Source: Plantago major
Taxonomy: Eukaryota > Streptophyta > Magnoliopsida > Lamiales > Plantaginaceae
Reading direction: 5' to 3'
Assembly: GCA_026545765.1 (NCBI GenBank)
Contig: CM048840.1
Location: 9,611,265 to 9,675,264, forward strand
DNA: 64,000 nt
Shown: piece after piece, positions 1 to 12,503 of the stretch
How positions within the stretch are numbered: the first letter of the stretch is position 1
Layout of the letters: every line of letters starts with the position of its first letter
Translations under genes and position numbers: made by a program
Notes under the pieces: model-generated
Database searches by the model: none
Told to the model about the DNA's origin: nothing
Seen by the model: the letters and a program-made list of their open reading frames with translations, nothing else

Positions 1-2150
1 ACTGTGGGGTAAAACGCGAAAGTGGCTCGCAACTAATTGAAGAAATCAGTTTGACGAGAAAATAAAGGAAAATAAGTTCGAAGTTTTGAAGCTTAAATTC
101 CAAAACTTTAAACAAGGTCCCACAGAGACTCTTGAAGAACTAGATTTTCGATTTACAACACTGATGAGTGAAATGGCTGCACTTTGTGAAAGTGAGAGAT
201 ACTCTAACTCTGAAAAGGTTAAGACTATCGTGAGAAGCTTGAATCAAAACTGGGAACATACTCAGTATTTTTATTTCAACCAAGGAATGCCAAATATCAC
301 TCCAGTAGAACTCTTTTCCCACTTAGCTACTGTCAACTATGAAACTACTCAGAGAGAACAAACAATTGCTGAGAAAGTTCACAATGTTTCTTTAGTAACA
401 CAAGGTACTTCTGAAAAGAAGGATACCAAGGAAATGACTTAGGAAGATGCTCTTGCTGTAAAGCAAAGGAGAAAATATGTCAGTCGGGAGCTTGAGAGAA
501 GAAAAGCCAAAGAGAAGCTGAAAAAGCATCTAGGCTCAAACTATCACCAGTACAAGAATATGTAGCTGTCAAGCTCGCTGAACAAACTGGCTCAGCAAGC
601 ATCTATTACTGAGGAAGCAGAAATCGAAAACGATATCTGTTTCTATTGTCAGAAACCTGGTCATTTTAAAAGAGATTGCCCTGTTTTCAATGAGCTAAAG
701 ACAGGTGACAAGAAAGATAGAAGAAACTTCAAGAGAGGTCAGAGAGCTTTGCTCAATGAAGAAAGGAAAAAGATTCAAATCCAAATGGATGCTCTTGATA
801 TTGAGTCAGAATCTGAGGAAGAAGACTTAGATGACTCCAAACTACCTTCTCCAGAATTATGTGGCATCACTCATGAATTGGTTGACTTTGGTCAAAAGGA
901 AAGGGGAATTATGTGGGGTTGCTGAGGAGATCTCTCCAGATTGCTCCAACATTCAGCCTTGCCTAATGGCTGACGACGTAACCAACATTTCTCAATTCAT
1001 AAATTATGAGAGTGATGAGGAAGAAATCAGAGATTTAGAATATTTCAGAAGAGAACTTGATCTGTACAAAAGAGAATTTTAAATGGTCCGAGCTAGAGTC
1101 GACATTTTTGAAGAAGAAAAGAATTCTCTTGAGAGGGAAAATTCACAATTACTCAAGATATCTGAGAAAAAGGATGCTGAAAATGCATTTCTCAAAGCAC
1201 AGATATCTGAGACGGAGAGGTTACATAGAAAGGCAATGGATATACTCCAAAAGGAAAATAAAGATCTTCTTTCTGAAAATGAGGAACTCAAGAAGAAATA
1301 ACTATCTTTTCAATCCTATGCCAAAGCTAGTGACACTCTTACTGAAGTGCACTCTTATTTAAGAGACCCTTCAGAAAATGGAGGACTTGGGCTGGACACA
1401 CAAATAAATAGCTCTACTACTCTGAATAAGAGTGACGAAAGAATAATGTTTGTTAGTGCTCAGCAAAATGGTTCTCAAATAACCTACAACATTGGTCAGA
1501 AAGCTAAGGTTGTTGACAAAGGAAGGGCAGTCGCGACCAAACCTTTGTGGGAAAAACAAGTCCAAAAGAAACATAACACTGAAAAGTGTAATCACCCATA
1601 ATGCTATGTCTCTCAGAAAGGAAAAATTGCAGGAGCAGGTAAATTTTCCAACATCACGTTTTCTAGAAAGAAAGACGTTCCAGAGACTAGCAAAGTTGCT
1701 GAGAAGAGAACTTAGACAGCACCAGGTGCTCGAAATGGCATTGGCTATAAAACCATCGGGAAACAACTCGCTCGTGAGTATAAACAAGAGTAAGAACGAT
1801 GGATAAAAGCCAGGATTGCGCATAGCAATCATTAGAAGTGGAAGAAAGAACAGGTTACGACCACTCTGAATTCCAGTGCTAGAAGAAGTCTGGCAAGGAA
1901 AGCTAAGTTTGCTGAAAAGCAGACTCAACAATCTGACAGGTATCTGAAAGCACCACGAGGAGCACCAAGGAACACACCAAGAAGGAAAATAGCTTTAAAT
2001 GATAATGACACTAATCATTTAATTCCTCCTCATGTTCCAACAAGACAAAAGAATACCCCCAAGGAAGTTCATTCAGAAATGGATTCCTACAAGGAGAATC
2101 TTTAATTCAGAAGGTTCCATTGTTGGAATGAGAGCCTAACTCCATGTTTC
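1..2150 (+). pseudogene. gag: S1 gag, broken
   Basis: Gag would form the particle that packages element RNA. The start is outside the window; the first clear run is at 86-442, with the conserved core around FQNFKQGPTETLEELDFRF. A CCHC zinc knuckle (C-X2-C-X4-H-X4-C) is read at 638-679. It is followed by an acidic segment and a heptad-like coiled coil at about 1060-1300 rich in E, K and L. A basic C-terminal part runs to about 2100. Breaks include stops at 440-442, near 564 and near 1080, plus frame changes near 900 and 1300. The same domain order is seen in S2 gag on the other strand (53160-55663). No functional product is expected. Confidence 0.8.
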
Positions 2151-2157
2151 ATGTCTT

Positions 2158-4776
2158 GTGCAGAACACTCTGAGGAAGAACCCGAAGTGGAATTTTGATA
2201 GTGGATGTGGGAAGCACATGACAGGAGACAGAGCAAATCTGATTAACTACAGAAAATGCGATAAAGGACCAATTATTAGATTTGCTGGAGGAGATGAAAA
2301 TTCAACCATAGGTTTTGGCAATCTGAAGTTTGGAGCTCTTACAATCTCTGAAGTACTACATGTTAAGGGATTGAAATATAATCTCCTAAGCATGAGTCAA
2401 TTGGTAGACAAAGGGTACACTGTAAAGATCAAGTCAAAACTATGCAAAGTAATTGACAATGAGTCAAAGCAGATAGTCTTGGTTGCTAGGCGAAAATGAA
2501 ATCTTTATGTTGCTGACTGGGCATCTACCACAACTGAAGAATGTCTCATGGTGAGTCAATCTAGCCACACTGAAGAAAACTGGCTATGGCATAAAAGAAA
2601 GAGTCACTTGAACTTCAAAACTCTGAACAAGCTAGCCAAGAAAGAATTGGTGGTTGGTTTACCCAAAATTGTATATAGAAAAGATGGTATATGCTTAGCT
2701 TGCCAAATGAGAAAACAATCCAAAATATCTTTCAAGTCTAAAACTAGACACTCCAGTGAAATGCCACTGCAAATGTTATATATGGATCTTTTTGAATCCT
2801 CTCCGAATTAACTATGCAAGAAGTATGGTCTGGTTTTTGTTGATGATTACTCAAGATTCACTTGGGTTGTATTTCTCAAACATAAATCTGATGCAAGGGT
2901 TGAGATACCCAACTTGATGAATAAGTTTGAAGTCATGAAACATGACAAGGTATCTCAGAATCAAATGCACTATGGTAATCGAAGTTTGTGAACCAGTACA
3001 TAAAAGAGTTTTGTACCTGCAAAGGTATACAACATCAACTATCTTCAGTAAGAATACCACAATAAAATGGTGTTGCTGAAAGGAAGAATAGGACCCTAAA
3101 AGAAGCAGCAAGAACAATGCTTGCTGACACTGAAATAAGTGAAATCTATTAGGTTGAAGCTGTTAATACAGCCTGCTACACTCAAAATAGATGTTTGATT
3201 AACAAACACCATGACAGAACTCGTATGAAATTTTGATTGGTACCCCCCAGTATCAAACATCTAAGGGTGTTTGGTTGCAGATGTTTTGTTCTGAACAATG
3301 AAAAAGAATACTTGAGAACATTTCAACCAAAAGCAGATGAAGGAGTATTTCTTGGTTATTCTCTGAATAGCAAAGCCTACATAATCTACAACAAAAGAAC
3401 ACAAAAGATTGAAGAATCTGTTCATGTAGTCTTCTACGAAGGAAACAAGAAAGTACTCTTGAATGAAGAACTCTCAGATAGGTTCAAAGAACTAATGATT
3501 AAAGATTCTGAAGAAGAATCCTCAAAAGGAAACAACTCTGTCATTCACTTAGAGGATGACTCTAACGATGATAAGCAACCATTGCTTAGTAACAACCAGA
3601 TGACTCTAAGATATGATGAAGAATTTCCTATGAGAATTCTAGAAATGGAACAGGTTATTGAGAACCTTCATCATGAAGAGGTTTCTAAGAATGAGATTGC
3701 TGAAAATCAAATTTCAGATATCTCTAACACTGAAAAAGTGTCAGATATCTATGGAATTTTTTGTGTGCCAGATATCTCAGATACTGCACAAGTATCTTAT
3801 CAAGATCATATTGATTCACATTCAGATTAAAATGATACTGATCCTACTAGTTCAAAACCCATTATGAAATGGATAAGAAATCATCCTGCCAAGGATGTGA
3901 TTGGTCCTTTAGACCAAGGAGTTAGAACTAGGAGAGCAATTGCTGACTCTCTTTATGGATGTTTCATCTCAAATATTGAACCTAAAACTATAGAAGAAGC
4001 ATTGAAGGATCAAGATTGGATCTCTACAATGCAAGAAGAATTGGATCAATTTGAGAGAAACAAAGTCTGGAAACTGGTTCCATTTGTTGACGGAATATCT
4101 CAGAATCGAACCAAGCGTGTTTTCGTAAATAAAATGAATGAGTCTAGTGAAATAACCGTAAACAAAGCAAGGTTGGTTGCAAGGAATCACCCGCATGTAG
4201 GACTAGATTTTGACGAGTCATATGCTCCAGTTGCAAGATTGGATGCAATTAGACTATTTCTAGCCTTTGCAGCTCATAATGACTTTAAAGTTTATCAGAT
4301 GGATGTTAAAAGTGCATTCCTAAACGGTGAACTTGCTGAAGAAGTCTATGTTGAAGAACCACCAGGCTTTGAGGTTTCCACATAAAGTAGAATGGTGTAT
4401 AAGCTTGTAAAGCTCAGATGGATCAAACAGTTCGAGAGCATGGTATGATACTTTAGCCAAATACTTGCTGGAAAGTGGCTTCAAGAAAGGAGATGTTGAT
4501 AAAACACTCTTTACTTTGAACCATAAAGGGAAACTACTTTTAGTTCAAGTATATGTTTATGACATTATATTTGGATCTAAAGACAAGCAACTTTGTGAAG
4601 ACTTTGCGGAGCTCATGAAAAGTAAATTTGAGATGAGCATGATGGGAGATTAAACTACTTCCTATGATTGCAAGTCAAGCAACTTAATGATGGAATATTA
4701 ATTAGTCAAACAAAGTATGCAAAGGATATGCTCAACAAGTTTAATCTAAAGCCTTCTGAAAAGAATCCTAAGATAC
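2158..4776 (+). pseudogene. pol: S1 pol, N-terminal part (protease, integrase, start of RT)
   Basis: Protease is marked by FDSGCGKHMTGD near 2190. The GAG-pre-integrase zinc region follows at 2575-2760 (two His, then CLAC), then a broken integrase core at about 2780-3500 and an acidic linker to 3830. RT begins near 3960; [14 protein letters not shown] is at about 4290. The RT active-site box reads YVYD at 4552-4563 where S2 keeps YVDD, so one catalytic Asp is gone. Stops occur near 2499, 2811, 3830 and 4385, with frameshifts near 3000 and 4400. LARD-A begins at 4777; RT resumes at 9739. Confidence 0.85.
4772..4776 (+). repeat. Target site duplication of LARD-A, left copy (GATAC)
   Basis: GATAC sits directly before TGTAACGCCC and is repeated at 9739-9743 directly after GGGGTATTACA. 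The S1 RT reading continues across when the element and one GATAC are removed. Confidence 0.93.
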
Positions 4777-6891
4777 TGTAACGCCCCGACTTTTAGCTTT
4801 TTAAAAGGGGTAAATTTCAGTCGGGACGTCGGGCAAAAACAGAGCCGAAACGTTTAGGGAAACATTCGAAGTTACAGACAAACTTTCATTTGAAGTTGCT
4901 AGAATAAAATATATTTTATTCAGCAAATAAAACCACAAGATTTTCAACATTCTTATTTTTAAAAGATACACAATAACTAGAAATGACATGAGTTTTTGAT
5001 ATACACAAAAGCACATTATTTTCATTGACAAAAATCCCAAATCCCAACCACTCTCTTAGTTTGCTGAGTTTATCGATCGTTCATTCTTCGTGCCATCTCA
5101 CCTACAAGGAAGGGAATAGAAACAAGTGTGAGAAAAACCTCAATGAGTGTTCGAAGATTTTCGTGTGAAACTTTCATTAAAATCATAACAATAAACATTG
5201 AAGAACATAAAATAGAAAATACTTTCAATAACATGTACTTTTCAAAAAAACATTATTTCATGCCGCTCCTTATAACCCACAGTAAAACAGGCCTTATGTC
5301 TCCCTGATAGTCGATCAAACTATCAAATAGACCGCCATGGTATGGGTGGAATTCTACGACCAAGAAATCAAGAAGGCTTCTATCACTCGATTTAAAGGGA
5401 TTGGGCAAAGGAAACCGACAAGTAGCTCGCTGACACAACCCACCAAATTACAAGCCAATTAACTCAACCAAACGACGATCTTTCTTGAACCGTCAATCAA
5501 AACAAAATAACAATCATGTATGTAAAAATATATAAATCTTTCAAAATCAGCGGAAGCATGCAAAAACTCTTTCGTGATTTGATTTTTATGCAATAGGACG
5601 TGCATTTTGAAAACCATGCAATACTTATATATAATTTTGAAAACATATTAAAATACCTTCCAGGTTTTGAAAATAATACATATATATAGTTTTGTAGAAC
5701 ACTCACATTTGAAAGTTAGGAAGAGCAAGAACTATGAAAGTACTTGCAAGAAGAACTTCCTACAAACTTGAAAGAAAAGACAGTACTTGGAGATTTTTGG
5801 GAGTAAAATACTAAGAATTTTTGTGAGTAAAAGTGGCTGCAAGAAGGGGTATTTATAGGGTGGATTTAGGGAAGGTGAAAGGGTTGAAGAGCTAAAAATA
5901 AATGGCAATTTAAATGGCTTAAATTGCACTTAAAACTCATTTTAAAACCAATAATAAAGGTGCAAAATTAAGAGAGACCTTTTAATTTTTTTTCCAAACA
6001 TTTAAACACAATAAATAATTATAAATTATCATATTTTACTTGGGAAAAAGTTCAAAAATGTTTTTGGCATGACTTAGGGTCATTTGTACACAAAAATAAA
6101 ATGTGACACAAAAAATGCAACAATTAGAGGAATTAAATTGAACTCACAATCACATATGCACATGTAACAATTAAACTTAAAATATTGAACATGCATACGT
6201 AATATTTAACTTACAAGTAGACATGCATAAGTAACTTAAAAGAGAAATGAAAAGAAAATCAGAACGTCGATCGAAACATAGCTGAAACATAGCATGTGAC
6301 ATTCGACATTAAAGCGACCTTTCGTATCGTAACATGAAAAGATATAAAAATATTTTATACATTAAAGAAGCCTCAAGTTTCCCAACTCTTGTATTTTAAA
6401 ATATATGAATATAAAATAACATTTTAATTTCTAAACATTAAGAGACCCAAACACACAACATAGGGACATGCATGCACATTACATAATTCAAAAGTGACTC
6501 TTCACAATATAAATCAATCAAAGAACATATATAATTAGCTTGTATTGTAGTTAAGTAAAAGGAAGACTCTTCACATAAATCATCAATCAAGACACTCACA
6601 TAAAGACTTCTAAAACAAATAATGAACTTTTAAAACAAACTTCACCAACATACTAAAATAATTCTAATATACTTCGAGACAAATAAAGTAACACTAATAA
6701 ATCATGCAAGGATAAAAAGTACTAAGGTATGTCAAAATCTGGGGTGTCACATTCACCCCTCCTTAAAAGAATTTGGTCCCCAAATTCACACTTCAAAATT
6801 TTCTAAAACATTTTCGCACGAATAAACACACTTTTAATAAATCATACAAGACCCAAAAATACCAAGTTAACTTAAAAACTGGGGTATTACA
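4777..6891 (-). repeat. LARD-A 3' LTR (extended type)
   Basis: 2115 bp, direct repeat of 7611-9738. On the minus strand it starts TGTAATACCCC and ends GGGGCGTTACA. A promoter-like CCCTATAAATACCCC (minus) lies at about 5847-5861. The first 140 bp in element orientation (6752-6891) contain a second polypurine tract, followed at 6751 by TGTGACACCCC, the point at which the LARD-B 5' LTR starts. Confidence 0.92.
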
Positions 6892-6909
6892 CCCACCCCT
6901 CCTTAAAAG
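6892..6909 (-). promoter_or_regulatory. LARD-A polypurine tract
   Basis: Minus strand reads CTTTTAAGGAGGGGTGGG immediately before the 3' LTR. This is the expected primer for plus-strand DNA synthesis. Confidence 0.75.
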
Positions 6910-7595
6910 AATTTGGTCCCCAAATTCAAACCGTTAAATCAATTTTCGACATAAGAAAAAGTTTTGGAAAAAATGAAGTTTTCCCTGCAAAGAACACATT
7001 GAACATGAAAACTACAAAACAAAAAAAAAAAATTTAGACTTCCTTTTTTTAGAGACACGATATGTTGTCGGAACGTCGATAGAAACATCAAAAACACTTG
7101 CAAAGTTACTGCCTACCTTTCATACATAAACAAGAAAAACTAAACCAACTTAAGAAATCATATTGCAAGTCCATGCACATGTGACCACCAAATAACAAGA
7201 ATCTTAACTATTCAAATAACAAAAGTTGAAGCATATGTAATCAAACAAAATCAACTAGTAAAAAAATTTTGACAAGCTAGTTCAACTTTTGCATATTACA
7301 ATTAAAGTCAAGAACATAAAAGACAAGAGAAAACAATGCAAAAGGTCAATTCTAAGTGTTTGATGCCTTTGAAACAATGATCATTTAAAATGAAAGGCAG
7401 ATGCCGACTAGGAAAAAAAAACACCGCCTCCAACGGGAAAAAAAATAAATAAAAAAAAAGACCAAGCATGAAAGTAAGAAAAGGTACTTCGGAAAAGCGC
7501 AAAGAATGTTCAACCAGCAACTCAGCAAACTTCTCACTCAATTCCCCCAAAAGTCCGAAGACCCTATCCTGGCTTAGCCTAAGAAAAAAAACTTA
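6910..7595 (-). other. LARD-A internal non-coding region
   Basis: AT-rich, with no retroelement protein in any frame. It holds A/T homopolymer runs near 7020 and 7440. The same sequence is found in LARD-B at 37069-37760, so it is a family feature and possibly carries packaging signals. Confidence 0.8.
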
Positions 7596-7608
7596 GGCTC
7601 TGATACCA
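7596..7608 (-). promoter_or_regulatory. LARD-A primer binding site (initiator Met tRNA type)
   Basis: Minus strand reads TGGTATCAGAGCC two bases after the 5' LTR end, the motif complementary to the 3' end of plant initiator methionine tRNA. Confidence 0.88.
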
Positions 7609-7610
7609 TT

Positions 7611-9738
7611 TGTAACGCCCCGACTTTTGGGTTTTTAAAAGGGGTAAATTATCACGACGTCAGCAAAAACAGAAATAAACGTTTAGTGAAACATTCGAAG
7701 TTACAGACAAACTTTCGTTTGAAGTTGCTAGAATAAAAATATATTTTATTCAGCAAATAAAACCACAAGATTTTCCACATTCTTATTTTTAAAAGATACA
7801 CAATAACTAGAAATGACATGAGTTTTTGATATATACAAAAGCACATTATTTTCATTGACAAAAATCCCAAATCCCAACCACTCTCTTAGTTTGCTGAGTT
7901 TATCGGTCGTTCATTCTTCGTGCAATCTCACCTACAAGGAAGGGAATAGAAACAAGTGTGAGAAAAACCTCAATGAGTGTTCGAAGATTTTCGTGTGAAA
8001 CTTTCATTAAAATCATAACAATAAACATTGAAGAACATAAAATAGAAAATACTTTCAATAACATGTACTTTTCAAAAAAACATTATTTCATGCCGCTCCT
8101 TATAACCCACAGTAAAACAGGCCTTATGTCTCCCTGATAGTCGATCAAACTATCCAGTCAGGACCCTGCCATGGTACAGGGGTGGAATTCTACGACCCAA
8201 GAAATCAGTGAAGGCTTCTATCACTCGATTTAAAGGGATTGGGCAAAGGAAACCGACAAGTAGCTCGCCAGACACAACTGACCAAACTACAAGCCAATTA
8301 ACCTGAACCAAACGTACGTATCTTTCTTGAACCGTCAATCAAAATAAAATAACAATCATGTATGTAAAAATATATAAATCTTTCAAAATCAGCGGAAGCA
8401 TGCAAAAACTCTTTCGTGATTTGATTTTTATGCAATAGGACGTGCGTTTTGAAAACCATGCAATACTTATATATAATTTTGAAAACATATTAAAATACCT
8501 TCCAGGTTTTGAAAATAATACATATATATAGTTTTGTAGAACACTCACATTTGAAGGTTAGGAAGAGCAAGAACTATGAAAGTACTTGCAAGAAGAACTT
8601 CCTACAAACTTGAAAGAAAAGACAATAGTACTTGGAGATTTTTGGGAGTAAAATACTAAGAATTTTTGTGAGTAAAAGTGGCTGCAAGAAGGGGTATTTA
8701 TAGGGTGGATTTAGGGAAGGTGAAAGGGTTGAAGAGCTAAAAATAAATGGCAATTTAAATGGCTTAAATTGCACTTAAAACTCATTTTAAAATCAATAAT
8801 AAAGGTGCAAAATTAAGAGAGACCTTTTAATTTTTTTTCCAAACATTTAAACACAATAAATAATTATAAATTATCATATTTTACTGGGGAAAAAGTTCAA
8901 AAACGTTTTTGGCATGACTTAGGGTCATTTGTACACAAAAATAAAATGTGACACAAAAAATGCAACAATTAGAGGAATTAAATTGAACTCACAATCACAT
9001 ATGCACATGTAACAATTAAACTTAAAATATTGAACATGCATACGTAATATTTAACTTACAAGTAGACATGCATAAGTAACTTAAAAGAGAAATGAAAAGA
9101 AAATCAGAACGTCGATCGAAACATAGCTGAAACATAGCATGTGACATTCGACATTACAAGCGACCTTTCGTATCGTAACATGAAAAGATATAAAAATATT
9201 TTATACATTAAAGAAGCCTCAAGTTTCCCAACTCTTGTATTTTAAAATATATGAATATAAAATAACACTTTAATTTCTAAACATTAAGAGACCCAAACAC
9301 ACAACATAGGGACATGCATGCACATTACATAATTCAAAAGTGACTCTTCACAATATAAATCAATCAAAGAACATATATAATTAGCTTGTATTGTAGTTAA
9401 GTAAAAGGAAGACTCTTCACATAAATCATCAATCAAGACACTCACATAAAAGACTTCTAAAACAAATAATGAACTTTTAAAACAAACTTCACCAACATAC
9501 TAAAATAATTCTAATATACTTCGAGACAAATAAAGTAACACTAATAAATCATGCAAGGATAAAAAGTACTAAGGTATGTCAAAATCTGGGGTGTCACATT
9601 CACCCCTCCTTAAAAGAATTTGGTCCCCAAATTCACACTTCAAAATTTTCTAAAACATTTTCGCACGAATAAACACACTTTTAATAAATCATACAAGACC
9701 CAAAAATACCAAGTTAACTTAAAAACTGGGGTATTACA
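7611..9738 (-). repeat. LARD-A 5' LTR (extended type)
   Basis: 2128 bp, direct repeat of 4777-6891. The TATA-like box on minus is at 8691-8705. The 140 bp extension with the internal polypurine tract is at 9599-9738. Differences from the other LTR cluster at CAG/CTG sites, for example 8154-8187 against 5315-5343. Confidence 0.92.
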
Positions 9739-9743
9739 GATAC
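9739..9743 (+). repeat. Target site duplication of LARD-A, right copy (GATAC)
   Basis: Second copy of GATAC, identical to 4772-4776. S1 RT continues from here. Confidence 0.93.
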
Positions 9744-10489
9744 CTATGAGCATTGGAACCAAAATGACCTATACTGAATCTGACAAGAGTGTTGAAGAAC
9801 ACAAGTATAGGAAATTGATTGGGTCTCTACTGTACCTCATTGCAAGTAGACCTGATATTCAATATGCAGTTGGAATGTGTGCTAGATTTCAGACAAATTC
9901 AATACAATCACACTACAACATTGCTATGAAAATATTAAGGTATGTAAAGGGTACTGTAGAAGTTGGATTGTGGTATCCAAAAGACAGTGGATTGAGTTTA
10001 GTTGGCTATTCTGATGCTAACTATGCTGGATCATTGCTTGATAGAAAAAGCACCTCGGGAACTTGTCAATTTCTTGGTGCCAGATTAATATCATGGTTCA
10101 GCAAGAAACAAAACTCAATTGTCACATCTACCACATAGGCTGAATATATTGTTGCTGGGTGTTGTGCTTCACAAATATTGTGGATACAACAACAACTCAG
10201 AGATTATGATTTCAATGAAGAGAAAACACCGATTTTCTGTGACAACACAAGTGCTATTGCGATAACTCAGAATCCTAAGTTTCATGCAAGAACAAAGTAC
10301 ATTGATGTTAGACACCACTTCATTAGAGATCATGTTGAAAAAGGCAATATAGAGATACTCAAGATTGGTACTGAAGATCAACTTGCAGATATCTTTACAA
10401 AGCCTTTGCAAGAAAGCAGGTTCTTAACCTTGAGACATAGTCTTGAGTTAATGGAGCTACCAAAGGAACTTAAAAGTTCTAATCTCTGA
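9744..10489 (+). pseudogene. pol: S1 pol, C-terminal part (end of RT, RNase H)
   Basis: Continues the RT split at 4776: the segment ending with [22 protein letters not shown], then RNase H from about 9980 ([23 protein letters not shown], then [14 protein letters not shown] and [13 protein letters not shown] near 10390). An in-frame TAG at 10136-10138 replaces the Glu codon that S2 has at the same place. The reading ends with TGA at 10487-10489. It would degrade the RNA strand during reverse transcription if intact. Confidence 0.87.
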
Positions 10490-10644
10490 GACGGAAACTC
10501 AGAAAGGAGAAAGATATCTGGAACAAGCATCCAGATATTCAAGGCAAAAAAAGGTATCTGAGACAGGAACTCAGTATGGTTGAGAAAGGAAAAAGAAGAG
10601 ATAAGATATCTGGAACATGAATCCAGAATATCAAAGACAAAAGG
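10486..10644 (+). repeat. S1 post-pol spacer with four alternating hairpins
   Basis: Four short inverted repeats follow the pol stop: 10486-10502 (CTGAG stem), 10513-10540 (GATATCTGGA stem), 10558-10574 (CTGAG stem), 10605-10632 (GATATCTGGA stem). Equivalent hairpins sit between RNase H and ORF3 in S2. The spacer is cut at 10645 by the S4 LTR; AAAGG at 10640-10644 is the candidate left target duplication, and its partner would lie outside the window. Confidence 0.7.
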
Positions 10645-12071
10645 TGTTGGTCCAGATAACGGCAAAGTAAAAGACTAGAGGGGGGGGGGGGTGAATAGTA
10701 TTTTAAAACTTTTGTCGATAAACACAGTTTCTCAGAAACCTGGGGGGTTTCTGATACTTCAATTCAGAGTGCGGAAGACTTTAAGATAGGTAAGTGCAGA
10801 AACAATAAGTATGTGTGTGTGCTTTGCTGAAATGTAAATACAGAAAGGTAAATGACACAACAAGTATAGTGGTATCTGGAGGTGGCGTAATCCTCCAACT
10901 AATTCACTTTGGTCTATCTGAGACCTAGATTTCACTAGAACAGATAATTGAGTTCACCTTACAATAATCCTATTCTAAGATTCTTAAACAAATGGTTCCC
11001 AAACAAATGTTCCCCTTGAGTTATTCCCCAGCTCCTAGAGCTAAGTACTTCCTCTACTCAGATAACCTTGGAGTTATTCCCTGATTTTCCAAATCAAGTA
11101 CTTCCTCTACTCCATGCCTTGATGGTGTTGGTTATAAGGTTTGTCAGAGAGGTTTTTCGTATAACTTTTCAGTTATGTTTTCAGGAGCCTAATAGAACAA
11201 GACTACTTAATACACTTGTTCAAGGATGTCACCGCTCTTCTTGACCCAAGTAATTGATGTCCGGTCTGGAGAATGAGCTTCATAAAGGGTATCTGATAGT
11301 TCAACTCTTTCATGAATAACAATCTCTTGTTAAGGTTCAGGACAACTTAGAACTACTAGTGATTCTTCAAGCAAGAGAAAGCTTTCAGAAAGGGTAGTAG
11401 AGTGCTTAAGAGAATACTTTGCTTGATGATAAGTTTGCAAGATAGAGCGTTCTAAGGTTGTGATTCAAGCATCTTAAGTGTTGATATATATATAGATGAA
11501 TTTGAGAGTCGTTGGAATGATATCCGTTAGACACAATTCAAATTCAGTCCATACTTATCTTGAAATGAGTACTCAGAAGTCCCTTTCTCATATCTCAGAG
11601 AGGACTGTGCATCAGCGACATTTCTGCCGGTGTAATTAATGCACTTGTACTATTTCTTGTCCTGTAGTCTTCAACGGATACATGAGCCTTTCTGATGGCT
11701 TGCATGCTCCATACTCATGATGTCATATGTCCAGAACCTTATTTCAAATGTAAGTAAATACACTTAAGTGAGGATTAAGGACATAGTCTTTCTGAGTTAG
11801 ACTAAACCTTGATGTCTTCATAAATCTTGTGCAATCTTCAGTCTTCTAATCTTCAGAAAAGCTCCATTGCTAGGATCGATCTTCATGGTCTCCTGGAAAT
11901 AAAAAATTACACTCGTAGACCTATAATCCTAATACAAGATTTACTAGACTAATCATACTTAGTGATTTCCTCTTTTACAATGTTCAAGTGAACCAAGAGT
12001 ACTTAATCACCTTTCTGGCTAAGATAAGAACATGTGATGAGTGATCAAAATACTAACAGATATTCCTAACA
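10645..12071 (-). repeat. S4 3' LTR
   Basis: Plus-strand ends are TGTTGGTCCAG and CCTAACA. The orientation is minus, because a polypurine tract (minus AAAAAGGGGGAAATT) abuts its right edge and a TATA-like run lies at about 11483-11495. It is 1427 bp, shorter than the S2 LTRs, to which it is homologous (shared TGTTGGTCCAGATAACGGC end). A poly-G run is at about 10681-10690. The matching 5' LTR of S4 is beyond the right end of the window. Confidence 0.82.
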
Positions 12072-12503
12072 AATTTCCCCCTTTTTGATCAGTCATCCAT
12101 GACTATCTTTTACGTCCTATTACAAATTTGTAATCCTGGAAGAGAAAACAATCCACCACTTAATCATTTCAAAAGATATTCAATTTTAGTTGAATTAAGT
12201 GCAGAAAGTAAACATCAACCAAATCACAAGAAGTGATCTTTGCTGATAAGTTGTCATCTATTAGAATGTATCTGAGAGTATGATCTTCAGATAGATATAG
12301 TTTACAGAATAAGATGCAACTTTTACAGATAGAGAAATTCAGAAACAATCAGCAAGATTACAAAAAGTAACAAAACATACTAAGTAAATTAGAACAAAGG
12401 AGAATCCAAACTCCAAGAGAGTATTCTAATGTTACTAGTCTTCAAGTCTTCAGAAATGCAATTTGGGTTCAGATACCTCAAATTCTTCAGCAGCTTTTCT
12501 GGA
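12072..12503 (-). other. S4 3' untranslated region and polypurine tract
   Basis: The polypurine tract is at 12072-12086 (plus AATTTCCCCCTTTTT). The rest is the 3' untranslated stretch after ORF3. A reading in another frame at 12389-12619 overlaps the end of the ORF3 fragment and is probably not a separate gene. Confidence 0.65.

Larger units (their letters stand above)
4777..9738 (-). mobile_element. LARD-A: non-autonomous LTR retrotransposon inserted in S1
   Basis: A 4962 bp element bounded by TG...CA ends and a 5 bp duplication. Two direct LTRs (4777-6891 and 7611-9738) flank only 719 bp. On the minus strand a primer site TGGTATCAGAGCC follows the 5' LTR and a polypurine tract precedes the 3' LTR, giving the orientation. 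No gag or pol is present, so mobility would need proteins from another element. The long LTRs, TGTAATACCCC start and initiator-Met primer site resemble plant gypsy/chromovirus elements, but without coding sequence the superfamily is an inference. LARD-B at 34856-40104 is the same family. Confidence 0.93.
1..10644 (+). mobile_element. S1: partial Sirevirus-like Ty1/copia element
   Basis: Plus-strand gag-protease-integrase-RT-RNase H order, the copia order. The element enters the window inside gag, so its 5' LTR is to the left. LARD-A interrupts it at 4777-9738, and its 3' side is cut at 10645 by the LTR of S4. Its proteins match those of the minus-strand S2 and S4 elements along their length, so S1 is an older member of the same family in opposite orientation. 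Many stops and frameshifts make it a dead copy. Assignment to the Sirevirus group rests on the pol sequence style and on the extra ORF carried by its relatives. Confidence 0.88.

Noticed and set aside
4801..5040. Reading MGFLSMKIMCFC in LARD LTRs (also 7652-7870, 36810-37013, 39861-40064)
   Set aside because: AT-rich, Cys/Phe-rich LTR sequence that differs between copies by frameshifts; not a gene.
5497..5706. Small reading MSVLQNYIYVLFSK repeated in all four LARD LTRs (also 8339-8548, 36129-36380, 39187-39438)
   Set aside because: It starts at GTG, which is more likely a splice-donor-like site, and it recurs only because the LTR recurs. No protein features.
7596..7608. tRNA gene near TGGTATCAGAGCC motifs
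   Set aside because: Only 12-13 bases complementary to a tRNA 3' end, placed next to an LTR: primer binding sites, not tRNA genes.
1..10644. Endogenous pararetrovirus
   Set aside because: Integrase, LTRs, target duplications and copia domain order are present; no movement or coat protein features.
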